Assembly (NCBI GenBank): GCA_903813345.2
Contig: CAIIXF020000007.1
Span: 27,019,564-27,083,563 of the forward strand
Direction of reading: 5' to 3'
Origin: Owenia fusiformis
Lineage: Eukaryota > Annelida > Polychaeta > Sabellida > Oweniidae
Length of the DNA: 64,000 nucleotides
Part shown: positions 39,601-44,336 of the stretch, piece after piece
Numbering within the stretch: position 1 is the first letter of the stretch
Layout of the letters: every line of letters begins with the position of its first letter
Notes under the pieces: generated by a model
What the model was told of the DNA's origin: nothing
Database searches by the model: none
The model's input: only the letters and a program-made list of their open reading frames with translations
Translations under genes and position numbers: made by a program

Positions 39601-41505
39601 TTTTCATGTTTATGTGTTCATTTCTCTATAAATGAGGTCAAAACATTTATTTTTTGGGGAAAATTCACACATTTTTCACTTTGAATCTGAAATAACTTAA
39701 TCATTTGATATGATATCATGGATCTTTCGGGAGATCATATATTTGCAATGGTAAATAATACATGGGTAGGTCAATTATGAATGTTGTTTTTATTTTGTCA
39801 TCCTCATAGCTCTGATTTTAGCTTTAAGTATATAAGTAAAAGAAAATTATTTATTTTTCAGAATGGGCCAAGAATGGCTCCTCAGAAGAGTTCAGTTAGC
39901 CAAAATCAAAGCCATAATACCAAAGATACAACACCACAATTGAACAATAAGCCACCAGTTAACAGTGCCCCTGTTGTAACACCAACAAACATTAAAGCAG
40001 ACAAATCTATGCCAGAATTTCGATTGAAGACTCAACAAGCTGACTACAGCACACAGAAATCTTCAGCCTCAAGTTCTGGGTCTAATGAGGTTAAGTTTGC
40101 AGACTCAGTTGATGTGTGGACTAAACAGTTTGATATTAGCTCTAATGCCAATGGTGGCCCCCCAAAGCCACCTCATGTGTATGTAGGGGCGGATGGTAAG
40201 CAGAGGCCATCTCCCCCAGGAACAATCAAATCTGGGGGCCAGGCGATAAAGCCTGGGGGACAGGGTATCTCCCCACCCAAATCTGGAAACCAAAGGCCAA
40301 CAGCCCTACCTATGCAATCTAGCACGACGAAGACACACGGGCCTAGCAATGGGAAGGTCACTACTCCCACTGAGTCCAGACTTCCTCGTAGTGGCCTAAA
40401 GCTCCCTACTCCAACAAGAAACAGCCCAACTGGACTGAAACCACCCTCCCCTGCAGGCTCACTGAACAAGTCCAAGGGCAATGCCATCCCAAGGGTGACT
40501 ATGTCTCCCACAGGGCCTAAACCTAGCAGTGTGAAGAACACTCATGAGAAGAGTAAGGTATCAAAACTGCCCTCTCCTCCTAAAGCCACCACCCCCACAT
40601 CTGCCAAATCTATCACACCCCCTAAGGTAACCACGCCCAGTGGACTACCTTCGAGATCAATGGAAAACCAAGTTTATGTCTCAGAAGTCACCTACACTCG
40701 CCAGGGTTCAGCGGAGAAAGCTGGCCTTAGGAACAAGAAGACTCCTCCTCCCCCACCCCCCAGGAAGAGTAGTCGGTCTAGTGTGATCAAGCCTCTGCCC
40801 CGGGGTCATGCTCGCAGCCACAGTACACCTCCAAGTACCCGTGACCATGACGAGTCTGATTACATGAATATAGAGGAGCTGAACAACCGTATGAATGTTT
40901 CTCTCCATGCTCCAAATAAATCTCAAGCTGCACACACCCAACAGCCAACCACCAAAGCTAAACCAATGTCACGTTTCCAGCAGGATCTTCTGCAGGGGAT
41001 TTATGCGAATGTAACTAGGCCTGATTACCAGGATCAAAACGTGGACAAACTAGGTGTGGTGCGTGCCTGTGAATCTCCCAATCCTGCCACTCGCAGGGCT
41101 AGTGATACTGGGAGCTCAAGTAGCGCAGAGTCTCAAGATGTAATGATTAAGATCAAAACTGCCACAACGAGTGCCATTCCCCAGGGAGGCTCTCCCCAGC
41201 TTCAAAGCTTCCAGCCCAACCCCAGCTCCCCTAGTCAACTCTCCCCTGCTGCCTCATCAGTCACCCTGAGGGACAAGAGAAACCAGGGTCCCGTGCCCCC
41301 TGCTCGGCGTTCCAGTCAGTTATCCCAGGAGGGGGACCTCATGGGGCAGCACAAGTCAGAACTCAGTATGCAGCTACGTGCTCCTCAAGTGAATAACAAT
41401 AACACTACGATTACCCAGCATGAGACTCTTACAGTGAAACCAAAGTCTGGGTTCATAATATCTGCAAACTCTGTACGAAGACAAGCTGAGACTGATATAT
41501 ATTAA
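3386..41505 (+). CDS. KIAA1217/SRCIN1-like: SKT/p140Cap-like cytoskeletal adaptor (KIAA1217/SRCIN1 family), whole-gene summary
   Basis: Fifteen coding exons with GT..AG borders and matching phases. Starting at the ATG at 8324 they sum to 3477 nt, 1158 codons plus TAA. Order: basic N-terminus (1-32); AIP3/Bud6-like domain (about 33-115) with LLPNEITSLDTVRALFV and YIMDSTTNVYYELENF; Tyr/Ser/Pro-rich linker (about 116-289) with DPIYDVPR; a conserved coiled-coil segment with MEAQLANLTHWVQTAVMKG (about 290-315); a longer coiled-coil core (about 395-575) ending in KYLKEEPNYLDSDLKR and FTLKRL; then a Pro/Ser-rich tail (612-1158). These blocks match vertebrate sickle tail and p140Cap in order. The family scaffolds Src, Csk, Cas, cortactin and microtubule-tip proteins in vertebrates; that role here is inferred. 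The tail is shorter than in vertebrate SKT and does not align by eye. Confidence 0.93.
3640..4075 (+). repeat. Degenerate minisatellite, about 22-23 bp unit (first block)
   Basis: Imperfect head-to-tail copies of a unit like GCTTCAGGGAGCTTGAGTAA directly after the donor of the 3386 exon. The same unit returns at 4400-4520 after a spacer that is itself duplicated. Confidence 0.85.
4076..4830 (+). repeat. Duplicated ~300-bp spacer (two copies) with minisatellite remnant between
   Basis: The stretch from about 4076 to 4385 (key words: attgtctgtgcattgcaat, taacccatcacagctgat, agagggaagttaatg, ctcttatagatgtca) recurs with small changes at about 4525-4830. Between them lie further minisatellite units (4400-4520). 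This is a local tandem duplication of about 450 bp covering array plus spacer. Confidence 0.8.
4925..5191. mobile_element. piggyBac-like MITE (TTAA ends)
   Basis: TTAACCTCTTGA at 4925-4936 is mirrored by TCAAGAGGTTAA at 5180-5191. TTAA at both ends fits the piggyBac target-site duplication, with CCTCTTGA as start of the inverted repeat. The 267-bp body has no transposase. Confidence 0.6.
5725..5935 (-). repeat. Possible 3' end of a non-LTR element (reverse strand)
   Basis: Read on the minus strand the segment ends in an AAATAAATAAATAAA tail (plus-strand tttatttattt at about 5745-5765). A tail of this kind is common on truncated LINE copies. No reverse transcriptase is visible, so the call is weak. 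Confidence 0.3.
6332..6706. mobile_element. pogo/Tigger-like MITE interrupted by another element
   Basis: Left end CAGTAAAACATGTCTAAGTG and right end whose reverse complement reads CAGTGAAACATAGTGTAAAG; both continue into GGAACAC. The CAGTRAAAC start is characteristic of pogo/Tigger inverted repeats. Noncoding, and split by the 183-bp insertion at 6454-6636. Confidence 0.65.
6454..6636. mobile_element. 183-bp MITE nested in the Tigger-like element
   Basis: Perfect 14-bp terminal inverted repeats CATGGGCGTAGCGC (6454-6467) and its complement (6623-6636). A 5-bp target duplication GTAAC lies at 6449-6453 and 6637-6641. Noncoding. The short TIR with 5-bp duplication does not let me name the superfamily. 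Confidence 0.8.
8297..8420 (+). CDS. KIAA1217/SRCIN1-like: SKT-like alternative first coding exon (ATG at 8324)
   Basis: The CDS runs from ATG 8324 to 8420; the feature is drawn from the in-frame TGA at 8297, which rules out a longer reading frame. It encodes 32 residues, MRSLFKSKAKKRPAVVIHDA then SHNRKPQDRKL, strongly basic. The donor CTAG|gtaata at 8420/8421 has the same sequence before the cut and the same phase as the donor at 3602, so its G also joins GT of the exon at 10907 to make Gly. No convincing acceptor lies between the stop and the ATG, so it behaves as a first exon and implies an internal promoter. Not confirmed by transcripts; the basic N-terminus has no obvious domain. Confidence 0.75.
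8458..8810 (+). repeat. 32-bp minisatellite (left part)
   Basis: About ten copies of a 32-bp unit, AAGGAAGGCATAGTGGTGCA followed by TATTAGTTCATT, directly downstream of the alternative first exon. Copies degrade towards the MITE at 8814, beyond which the array resumes. Confidence 0.9.
8814..9302. mobile_element. PIF/Harbinger-like MITE inserted in the minisatellite
   Basis: A 489-bp element with nearly perfect ~43-bp terminal inverted repeats beginning GGGGYGGGGTCAAAATATC and running through ATGTTCATATGGAGACGAAA. It is flanked by TAA at 8811-8813 and 9303-9305. A 3-bp TWA duplication is typical of PIF/Harbinger. Poly-C runs lie just inside both ends. No transposase. Confidence 0.8.
9306..9425 (+). 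repeat. 32-bp minisatellite (right part)
   Basis: Three to four degenerate copies of the same unit as 8458-8810, resuming directly after the MITE's target duplication. Confidence 0.8.
10907..11105 (+). CDS. KIAA1217/SRCIN1-like: SKT-like exon, AIP3/Bud6-like conserved domain part 1
   Basis: Acceptor tctgtttccag, donor TTCAG|gtgaga. Residues 33-98 of the short isoform. It encodes GLVFLIYREETKRALLPNEI, then TSLDTVRALFVRSFQDKLTM and a block ending VYYELENF. This is the most conserved part of the KIAA1217/SRCIN1 family: the ...MPNEITSADTIRALFV... and ...NVYYELNDVR... blocks of the vertebrate proteins. It begins with two bases of a codon, so both upstream exons (3386 and 8324) can splice to it, and ends with AG of an Arg codon finished by the exon at 19728. 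Confidence 0.97.
11133..11254 (+). repeat. Dispersed ~130-bp repeat, copy 1
   Basis: Family consensus starts TATGTCACCACCAGAAGTGG and continues TGACATATTGTTATAGTCTC, CAACTTTTTTGTG; it ends GGCAGGTGGTGACATTTTGC, ATGTTAATGCCTTG. The start folds into a short hairpin (ATGTCACCAC with GTGGTGACAT). Nine copies occur in the window. Confidence 0.8.
11317..11519. mobile_element. 203-bp MITE with GGCYGTGTGGGCTC ends
   Basis: Terminal inverted repeats GGCTGTGTGGGCTCCCGC (left) and GGCCGTGTGGGCTCACGC (right, complemented), two mismatches in 18. TA lies on both sides (11315-11316, 11520-11521), consistent with a TA target duplication. Noncoding. Confidence 0.65.
12088..12137 (+). repeat. Pentanucleotide microsatellite (TATTG)n
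   Basis: About ten perfect units of TATTG, preceded by a low-complexity stretch (11915-12080) rich in ATACGGTACTG-like and TACCATAC words. Confidence 0.95.
13484..13740 (+). repeat. Degenerate minisatellite, 23-24 bp unit
   Basis: Roughly ten diverged copies of a unit like GAGAGGTTGATTGTCTGATT. Confidence 0.85.
14468..14600 (+). repeat. Dispersed ~130-bp repeat, copy 2
   Basis: Starts TATGTCACTACCACAAGTGG, ends with GGCAGGTGGTGG and TTAATGCCTT; same family and orientation as the copy at 11133. Confidence 0.8.
15168..16659. mobile_element. 1.5-kb non-autonomous DNA transposon with 5-bp target duplication
   Basis: Terminal inverted repeats CACACTACCCTACC at 15168-15181 and its complement at 16646-16659. 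Target duplication ATACC at 15163-15167 and 16660-16664. The interior is noncoding and AT-rich. An empty relative of the insertion site is visible at about 50411-50455 on the other strand, which confirms the boundaries. Confidence 0.85.
16853..16962. repeat. Perfect 27-bp inverted repeat
   Basis: The arm TTATGTCACTATGACGTGAA plus ATATGCC (16853-16879) is exactly complemented at 16936-16962. The 56-bp loop contains a second weaker palindrome (ccaaatatag...ctatattggg). Confidence 0.9.
18293..18412 (+). repeat. Dispersed ~130-bp repeat, copy 3
   Basis: TATGTCAGCACCAGAAGTTG start, TATTGTTATAGTCTCCAACT core, ends GTGACATTTTGCATGTTAAT and ACCTTGT. Confidence 0.85.
19728..19920 (+). CDS. KIAA1217/SRCIN1-like: SKT-like exon, end of AIP3-like domain
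   Basis: Acceptor gcaatttttcag, donor CAA|gtaagt. Residues 99-163. It starts RDIKDRTVLKIYEKDKDGVF, matching the vertebrate block RNIQDRSLLKVY. Then a linker follows with EEHYFSDSETM and TVAPPRSSQYNQVQ. The first base completes Arg with AG from the previous exon; it ends in phase 0. Confidence 0.95.
20314..20444. mobile_element. CTAGCTACAAGC-type MITE, copy A
   Basis: Left end CCTAGCTACAAGC and right end GCTTGTAACTAG are inverted. The interior carries CCCCCTCCCAC mirrored by GTGGGGGAGTGGGGG. A second copy lies at 30493-30616. Confidence 0.7.
21081..21157. mobile_element. Short pogo/Tigger-like MITE
   Basis: Left CAGTAACACCTGCATATATT, right end ACAGGTTTTACTG (inverted CAGTAAAACCTGT). TA duplications at 21079-21080 and 21158-21159. 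Only 77 bp. Confidence 0.7.
21666..21885 (+). repeat. 19-bp minisatellite
   Basis: About eleven copies of ATGATATTATCCCTCATTC with C/T and A/G variants. Confidence 0.92.
22119..22296 (+). CDS. KIAA1217/SRCIN1-like: SKT-like exon with DPIYDVPR motif
   Basis: Acceptor gtttttag, donor GCAC|gtaagt. Residues 164-222, starting in phase 0 and leaving one base. It encodes RKSETLPMSFRDPIYDVPRS followed by a Ser/Pro-rich stretch (SPQRSPYRPSGLN). YDVP is the phosphotyrosine motif class repeated in Cas-family substrate domains and bound by Crk-type SH2 domains. p140Cap was named as a Cas-associated protein, so the motif may be functional here, but that is inference. Confidence 0.93.
23246..23435. repeat. 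Near-perfect palindrome, arms about 62-90 bp
   Basis: Centre at gaagccGCAggcttc (about 23329-23343). Arms are almost identical for 62 bp (GGGAATAGTACATTGTAGAG is one arm word) and continue with gaps through CAAATAGTGACTGCC on the left and its complement on the right. Probable fold-back/MITE. Confidence 0.85.
23532..23858. promoter_or_regulatory. Three perfect CRE octamers TGACGTCA
   Basis: TGACGTCA at 23532-23539, 23813-23820 and 23851-23858. The last two form a palindrome (TGACGTCAGCGGG versus CCCGCTGACGTCA). They match the CREB/ATF consensus, but they lie in repeat-like intronic DNA, so a regulatory role is only possible. Confidence 0.3.
24452..24520 (+). CDS. KIAA1217/SRCIN1-like: Candidate 69-bp cassette exon of the SKT-like gene
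   Basis: Acceptor ttattttattatag, donor GAAG|gttgga. It is 69 nt (23 codons), open in the required frame, and symmetric (phase 1 on both sides), so it can be included or skipped between 22296 and 26096. Predicted peptide: MDIANIIHTVPYRGSRMNTL then SE. The donor is weaker than the others and I have no homologue for the peptide. Confidence 0.45.
26096..26297 (+). CDS. KIAA1217/SRCIN1-like: SKT-like linker exon, Ser/Tyr-rich
   Basis: Acceptor atttttcag, donor GCAGC|gtaagt. Residues 223-289. It encodes PYNSPNQRHSMSYMPASSVS and SRSYHSYTESEANGQNG, then VLSKSGSTTPVIVDGEAA. Phases fit both neighbours (enters after one base, leaves two). Low-complexity, Ser/Tyr-rich linker with many possible phosphorylation sites; no folded domain visible. 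Confidence 0.92.
26380..26420. mobile_element. Possible mariner-type terminal remnant
   Basis: TACAGGGTGTTCCAAAAGTA at about 26384-26403 resembles a mariner-family terminus. It lies in the 238-bp intron between the exons at 26096 and 26536; no matching second end was found. Confidence 0.35.
26536..26678 (+). CDS. KIAA1217/SRCIN1-like: SKT-like exon, conserved first coiled-coil block
   Basis: Acceptor atattccag, donor GAAGCA|gtaagt. Residues 290-337. HRMEKMEAQLANLTHWVQTA then VMKG aligns with the family block R-M-Q-A-M-E-K-Q-I-A-S-L-T-G-L-V-Q of vertebrate SKT/p140Cap. The second half (SRTSLASESSFSTRS) is Ser-rich. Ends with one base, opening a run of phase-1 junctions that allows the next two mini-exons to be skipped. 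Confidence 0.95.
26679..29331 (+). other. 2.7-kb intron
   Basis: Contains the GTCC-rich element at 27604-28373 and a transposon-end-like stretch at 28855-28890 (GGCCCATAGCCAGGGGGGTT). The frame remains open briefly past the donor at 26678, but the strong gtaagt and downstream stops mark it as intron. Confidence 0.7.
27604..28373. mobile_element. 770-bp element with ATCCCAACGAAC ends and a GTCC microsatellite
   Basis: ATCCCAACGAAC at 27604-27615 is perfectly inverted at 28362-28373. A GTCC/GTCA-rich array lies at about 27644-27720. Repeats beginning with an AACGAAGTTCGG-like word followed by GTCC tracts are, to my knowledge, common in lophotrochozoan genomes. No protein coded. Confidence 0.6.
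29332..29364 (+). CDS. KIAA1217/SRCIN1-like: SKT-like 33-bp mini-exon
   Basis: Acceptor gccttatttcag, donor AAAG|gtacaa. Residues 338-348, KSDHSVHSGTK. It is 33 nt and symmetric (phase 1-1), so skipping keeps the frame. The good polypyrimidine tract and open frame support it; alternative use is likely but unproven. Confidence 0.75.
29550..29745 (+). repeat. 30-bp minisatellite
   Basis: About six copies of AACTTAAAGGGACACTAACT plus TGAGAGGGGG in the intron after the 33-bp exon. Confidence 0.92.
30493..30616. mobile_element. CTAGCTACAAGC-type MITE, copy B
   Basis: Ends GTCTAGCTACAA and TTGTAGCTAGAC are inverted; same arrangement of C-rich and G-rich stretches as 20314-20444. Confidence 0.75.
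30762..30827 (+). CDS. KIAA1217/SRCIN1-like: SKT-like 66-bp mini-exon
   Basis: Acceptor ctgcttcttctag, donor AGAC|gtaagt. Residues 349-370, VSNASTLTPTISRALSPLPY then SR. It is 66 nt, symmetric phase 1-1, Ser/Thr/Pro-rich, probably a cassette exon. Confidence 0.85.
30828..33122 (+). other. 2.3-kb intron
   Basis: Holds dispersed-repeat copy 4 and two related C-rich stretches near 31735-31790 and 31900-31970. Nothing coding recognised. Confidence 0.7.
31242..31368 (+). repeat. Dispersed ~130-bp repeat, copy 4
   Basis: TATGTCACCACCAAAAGTCT start, ends AAATGGCAGGTGGTGACATT, TTGCATGTTAATGCCTTG. The hairpin's second arm is deleted here. Confidence 0.85.
33123..33313 (+). CDS. KIAA1217/SRCIN1-like: SKT-like exon, coiled-coil core part 1
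   Basis: Acceptor tgtgtatttag, donor CTACAG|gtatgg. Residues 371-434. After SSDLSGSAATPKAPVNALLT comes KMQLGELRSDLNNLRKAQQS, then NMQHMKSSIQDTIQKLQ: heptad-like Leu spacing, equivalent to the vertebrate segment that begins the long coiled coil. Ends in phase 0. Confidence 0.94.
33314..35689 (+). other. 2.4-kb intron
   Basis: Contains TACAGTAAAACC at about 33430, a possible single end of a Tigger-like element, a poly-C run at 34861-34872 and dispersed-repeat copy 5. No exon recognised. Confidence 0.65.
35463..35612 (+). repeat. Dispersed ~130-bp repeat, copy 5
   Basis: Starts TATGTGATGGTGACATACTG, ends CAAATGACAGATGGTGACAT, TTTGGCTGTTAATCCCTTG. Confidence 0.8.
35690..35808 (+). CDS. KIAA1217/SRCIN1-like: SKT-like exon, coiled-coil core part 2
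   Basis: Acceptor tgtgctttcag, donor CTTAG|gtaact. Residues 435-473, with RAQRNRVSAEFDSYNQERAA then VQKQL. Phase 0 in, two bases out. A second AG lies 10 bases inside the exon but would break the frame. Matches the family region before the conserved LE-x-V-E-x-L-K block. Confidence 0.9.
35985..36065 (+). repeat. Low-complexity GAAAAAATGACTAAAA repeats
   Basis: Four to five degenerate copies of a ~20-bp A-rich unit in the short intron. Confidence 0.8.
36203..36333 (+). CDS. KIAA1217/SRCIN1-like: SKT-like exon, conserved helical core
   Basis: Acceptor catattttccag, donor AAAAG|gtagct. Residues 474-517. NLETTVEQLRNDVINKRSRV and NMNDVEGMAMTLSQISKQLA then SLKG aligns with vertebrate LE-x-F-V-E-D-L-K, TLKDVEDGA and the ATLKGEFP block. 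The DVEG and LKG anchors are good family signatures. Confidence 0.96.
36452..36580 (+). repeat. Dispersed ~130-bp repeat, copy 6
   Basis: TATGTCACAACCAAGTGGTG start; ends ATAGCAGGTGGTGGCATTTT, GCACATTAATGCCTTG. Fills most of the 372-bp intron between the exons at 36203 and 36706. Confidence 0.85.
36706..36781 (+). CDS. KIAA1217/SRCIN1-like: SKT-like exon, helical core
   Basis: Acceptor tttttcactgcag, donor GAGAA|gtaaga. Residues 518-542: GNFPVLHDKLKEIMQGEMEV then VVKEE. Equivalent to vertebrate GEFPTLQNKMRAILRIEVEAV. Leaves AA of a Lys codon. Confidence 0.95.
37578..37661 (+). CDS. KIAA1217/SRCIN1-like: SKT-like exon, KEEP motif
   Basis: Acceptor cgttggtgttag, donor AAAAAG|gtaaac. Residues 543-570: KYLKEEPNYLDSDLKRCKQL then TGTLFTLK. 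Corresponds to FLKEEPHKLDSLLKR and the following TMLRR of vertebrate SKT. It is 84 nt, phase 2-2, so it could be skipped in frame, although conservation argues for constant use. Confidence 0.96.
37741..38026. mobile_element. 286-bp MITE with perfect 25-bp TIRs
   Basis: ATTATAACTGACACCAGAGA plus AAGTT at 37741-37765 is exactly complemented at 38002-38026. The target duplication may be part of the palindromic TTATAA. No coding capacity. The interior has GCGCAACTTTTGC and CGCGACTTTA words. Confidence 0.85.
38657..38853. mobile_element. pogo/Tigger-like MITE
   Basis: Left CAGTAAAACTTGTGTATAGT, right ACAGGTTTTACTG; TA at 38655-38656 and 38854-38855. Inside are repeated GTGTTCACTAGA words, as in the element at 21081. 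It ends about 50 bp before the next exon. Confidence 0.8.
38904..39024 (+). CDS. KIAA1217/SRCIN1-like: SKT-like exon after the helical core
   Basis: Acceptor cttcatgttgtag, donor CAGCAA|gtaagt. Residues 571-611: RLASVQEHRSPPKEVASHTN and HVTEDTMQMSANQQDVRKQQ. One base completes Arg (AG|G). Ends phase 0. No domain; start of the disordered C-terminal half. Confidence 0.93.
39072..39191 (+). repeat. Dispersed ~130-bp repeat, copy 7
   Basis: TATATCACCTCCAGAAATGA start, ends AAATGGTAGGTGGTGACATG and TTAATGCCTTG. Directly downstream of the exon donor. Confidence 0.85.
39862..41505 (+). CDS. KIAA1217/SRCIN1-like: SKT-like terminal exon: Pro/Ser-rich tail with stop
   Basis: Acceptor ttatttttcag, phase 0, TAA at 41503-41505. 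Residues 612-1158 in a single 1644-bp exon. GC content and Pro/Ser codons stand out from the surrounding AT-rich DNA. Features: Gly/Pro-rich start; many SPxxP and TPxK sites; a poly-Pro run KKTPPPPPPRKSSRS, a likely SH3/EVH1 ligand; SDYMNIEEL, whose YMNI fits a Grb2-type pYxN SH2 site; QGIYANVTRPDYQD; and a final VPPARRSSQLS block before the end FIISANSVRRQAETDIY. Mostly disordered. Vertebrate SKT has a longer tail, so length is lineage-variable. The frame is open 81 nt upstream of the acceptor, but that part is intron-like. Confidence 0.96.
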   Translation, partial: NGPRMAPQKSSVSQNQSHNTKDTTPQLNNKPPVNSAPVVTPTNIKADKSMPEFRLKTQQADYSTQKSSASSSGSNEVKFADSVDVWTKQFDISSNANGGPPKPPHVYVGADGKQRPSPPGTIKSGGQAIKPGGQGISPPKSGNQRPTALPMQSSTTKTHGPSNGKVTTPTESRLPRSGLKLPTPTRNSPTGLKPPSPAGSLNKSKGNAIPRVTMSPTGPKPSSVKNTHEKSKVSKLPSPPKATTPTSAKSITPPKVTTPSGLPSRSMENQVYVSEVTYTRQGSAEKAGLRNKKTPPPPPPRKSSRSSVIKPLPRGHARSHSTPPSTRDHDESDYMNIEELNNRMNVSLHAPNKSQAAHTQQPTTKAKPMSRFQQDLLQGIYANVTRPDYQDQNVDKLGVVRACESPNPATRRASDTGSSSSAESQDVMIKIKTATTSAIPQGGSPQLQSFQPNPSSPSQLSPAASSVTLRDKRNQGPVPPARRSSQLSQEGDLMGQHKSELSMQLRAPQVNNNNTTITQHETLTVKPKSGFIISANSVRRQAETDIY

Positions 41506-44122
41506 CAGCTTATTGAGGAAAACATGAAATGGAGTGAACATATTATAAATACCAATTTGATTCGGCTTGTGTGGTAGCAGGACGATTACATTGGAATATT
41601 AGATGTAGTAAGGCACATGTCGAAACAGATTGTTTATTGACTCTCAAACTTGAATTTGTACTTTGAAAATATATTTTATTCACACAAACAATTAAGTCTG
41701 GTAGCCCAAAATTCCTCATTGGATCAGTGTTAAAGCATATTGACAATGGTACAAACGTCATCAAATTTATCACAAGTTTCCAACCTCTTAAGGTTGTTTT
41801 TGAGAAAAAAGGTTTCAAAAAGCTTTTAGCATGTTATATGATTGGATTCAGGATTGCTAGATGTTTTAGGGTGGTGTACCTCATTGAAATCCTGCACAAT
41901 TTTACACACACTTTATATCCTTTAAAAGACAGATCATCTTATATAATTGCATCTAGTCTTGCACCAAGCTCTTTTGAACCCCCTAAAGTTACACCTCCTA
42001 CACAGTTGGGAAAGCCGATAGTGGGTCGAGACATGGGCTCATACATGTACAAGTATAAGTACAAAATATTTTTTCTTGGAATGTGTACAGGAAGCATTTG
42101 TTCTCCAATTTTGAAAACCTAAGGCAATACTTATGTATGAAATATGGGAAGTTGCATCCCCTTCTGTTGAAAGCCCATGGTTGTCACTTGGTCCAAGACT
42201 ATGATTTACTCAGTAGCTGATACATCGAATAGATTGTACTGTAACATCCAACTTTAAATGTATGTCCATGTACATGTACTTGAGGATATTCTATGATGTC
42301 TCCAAGCATTGAGTGTTCAACTGTGTATATGGTATTGTATGAGTATTTAGATTCAGTTGAAATCTATAATATATCATGTGTATTTATTGATCGTAAGGAA
42401 TTGTATTTATAATGAATGTAACTCCTTAGAACTAATTGATAAGGAATATTGAGACCTTCAAATTGTTTACTGTACAGATTATATCTGTATTTTAAACTAC
42501 AGAAAATCATCCATTCATATTTTATAAGTTGTGAATTTTTTCATATATTTTGTTTGATTATCTCGTGAACTGTAGTATTAAATATAATAGTTGGAGCATG
42601 ATGCTAACCAAACATTGATTAAAATTCCCCATTGCCCAAAAAATGTCATAGAAGGCATATCTTTTCACAGATTTTTGATAAATGAGAATGAAGATGAAGT
42701 ACCTCATTGTACTAATCATATACATTATGTATTTTCCAAGAAAAGAATTACAAAAAAACTGGGAAATTGAGAGGCTTTATTTAGTCAGAAAATGAAATTA
42801 AGTATATTAATATCACTTGCTTGTTAATTTTTCAATTAATTCATTTTTTCTTTGTTTCTGTATATCGAAACTGTTTAGTGATGCTTTATGGGTTGTTGAT
42901 CACAAGAGACCATTGTACTTACATATCAAAATCTTGTTTTTAAAATTGTATTGTATGTAATATGACCTGATTCCAACAATTGGATTTGCCTTACTTAAAG
43001 TTATATTGTTACTCGTTTTGAAACAAGATATAATAAATGAAAAATGAAAATTCAAATAGTTTATTTTAGAAAATAACTGCTCGGACCAAATTGTTTTCAT
43101 GGGGCGATATGTTTACTTTGTTATACTTGAAAAGATTATAATTGTTGAATAGAAATATGCTAAGACAATAAGCACTTGGTTTAAATAAAGAGAAATTGTT
43201 TGGTTGGACGGATATATTGCTCATTTGCTGGTCATCTAGTCAAGTGTTGGAACACACAGATCTGACTGGTGCTATTTGTAGATTTTTTAGTTAACTTTTG
43301 AATCCATTTCCTTGGAAGTACCAATAATGTATGTCCTTTCCTTGCAAGTACCAATAATATATGTACTTTTTATGCTGGTACCAAAAATGTAAGCACTCCA
43401 TGCAGGTAACAATAATTTTTTCATGCAGGTACCAAGAATGTATGCACTCTCCAGATAGGTACCAATAACTATTATTCACCATACAGGTACCAATAATGTA
43501 AGCACTCCATGTAGGTACCAGGAATGCATGTTCTCTCCTTGTAGGTACCAAGAATGTATGTACTCTCCAGATAAGTACCAATAAAATGTATTCGCCATAC
43601 AGGTACGAATAATATACATGTAAGCACTCCATGTAGGTACCAGGGATGTATGTTCTCTCCTTGTAGGTACCAAAATGTATTTATTCACCATGCAGGTATT
43701 AGATAATAATGCACTCTCAAGATATGTATAAAGATTGAAAATGATTATATGTCTCTTAGTCTTAGTCATCACATTTATATGATCCGTTCACTTGGGATTT
43801 ACTTGTAAATAGAATATTTATAATATTTATGCTGAACCAAACGTCCCACAGTTTATTGAAAGACAAAATGTAACATATAGTAAAACAAAATTGAATGTTC
43901 ATACCATGTTCATTCCATCTTGTTTACACTCTGTTTTAATATTTACTGTGACTGTACATACGTGTTTCGTGTTACAATACACAGATTTGCTTTTTGATTA
44001 AAATGAGACCAGCTTCTTCTTTCATTGTGCAATATTAAAGTGAATTTGTTTTGATTTTCTCACTGTGTGTACTACAAGTGAGATGTGAGTGATTTGTGTA
44101 AAACATGAACATTTATAATAAA
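41506..44122 (+). other. 3' UTR and downstream region of the SKT-like gene
   Basis: Noncoding and AT-rich. AATAAA hexamers at 43032-43037, 43184-43189 and 44117-44122 are candidate polyadenylation signals; I cannot choose between them. The minisatellite at 43296-43725 falls inside if the last is used. Confidence 0.5.
43296..43725 (+). repeat. Degenerate minisatellite with AGGTACCAATAATGTA units
   Basis: About twelve diverged copies of a unit of about 30-37 bp carrying GCAGGTACCAATAATGTA and a GCACTCTCC word. Open frames on the minus strand here (WYLSGEYIHSWYL-like) are products of the repeat. Confidence 0.85.
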
Positions 44123-44213
44123 ATGTAGCAAGAATAATTGATATTCAAAACATTAGTTTCTCGATTTTTATCTACCCAGAAATTCCATCGAGCAGTCACT
44201 CAAACACATAATT

Positions 44214-44336
44214 ATGTCACCACCAGAAGTGACATATTGTTATAGTCTCCATTTTTTGTGGCTGTGGTCGGCGGTTGGTGTTCGGCGTCTGTATCTATTA
44301 GCAGGTGGTGACAATTTGAATGTTTATGCCTTGTTT
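44214..44336 (+). repeat. Dispersed ~130-bp repeat, copy 8
   Basis: TATGTCACCACCAGAAGTGA start, ends TAGCAGGTGGTGACAATTTG, AATGTTTATGCCTTG. Confidence 0.85.

Noticed and set aside
40105-40941. Antisense open frames under the terminal SKT exon
   Set aside because: Shadows of a GC/Pro-rich coding exon; no start context or splice sites.
43291-43772. Minus-strand Trp/Tyr-rich open frames
   Set aside because: Products of the degenerate minisatellite; several overlapping frames show the same repeats.
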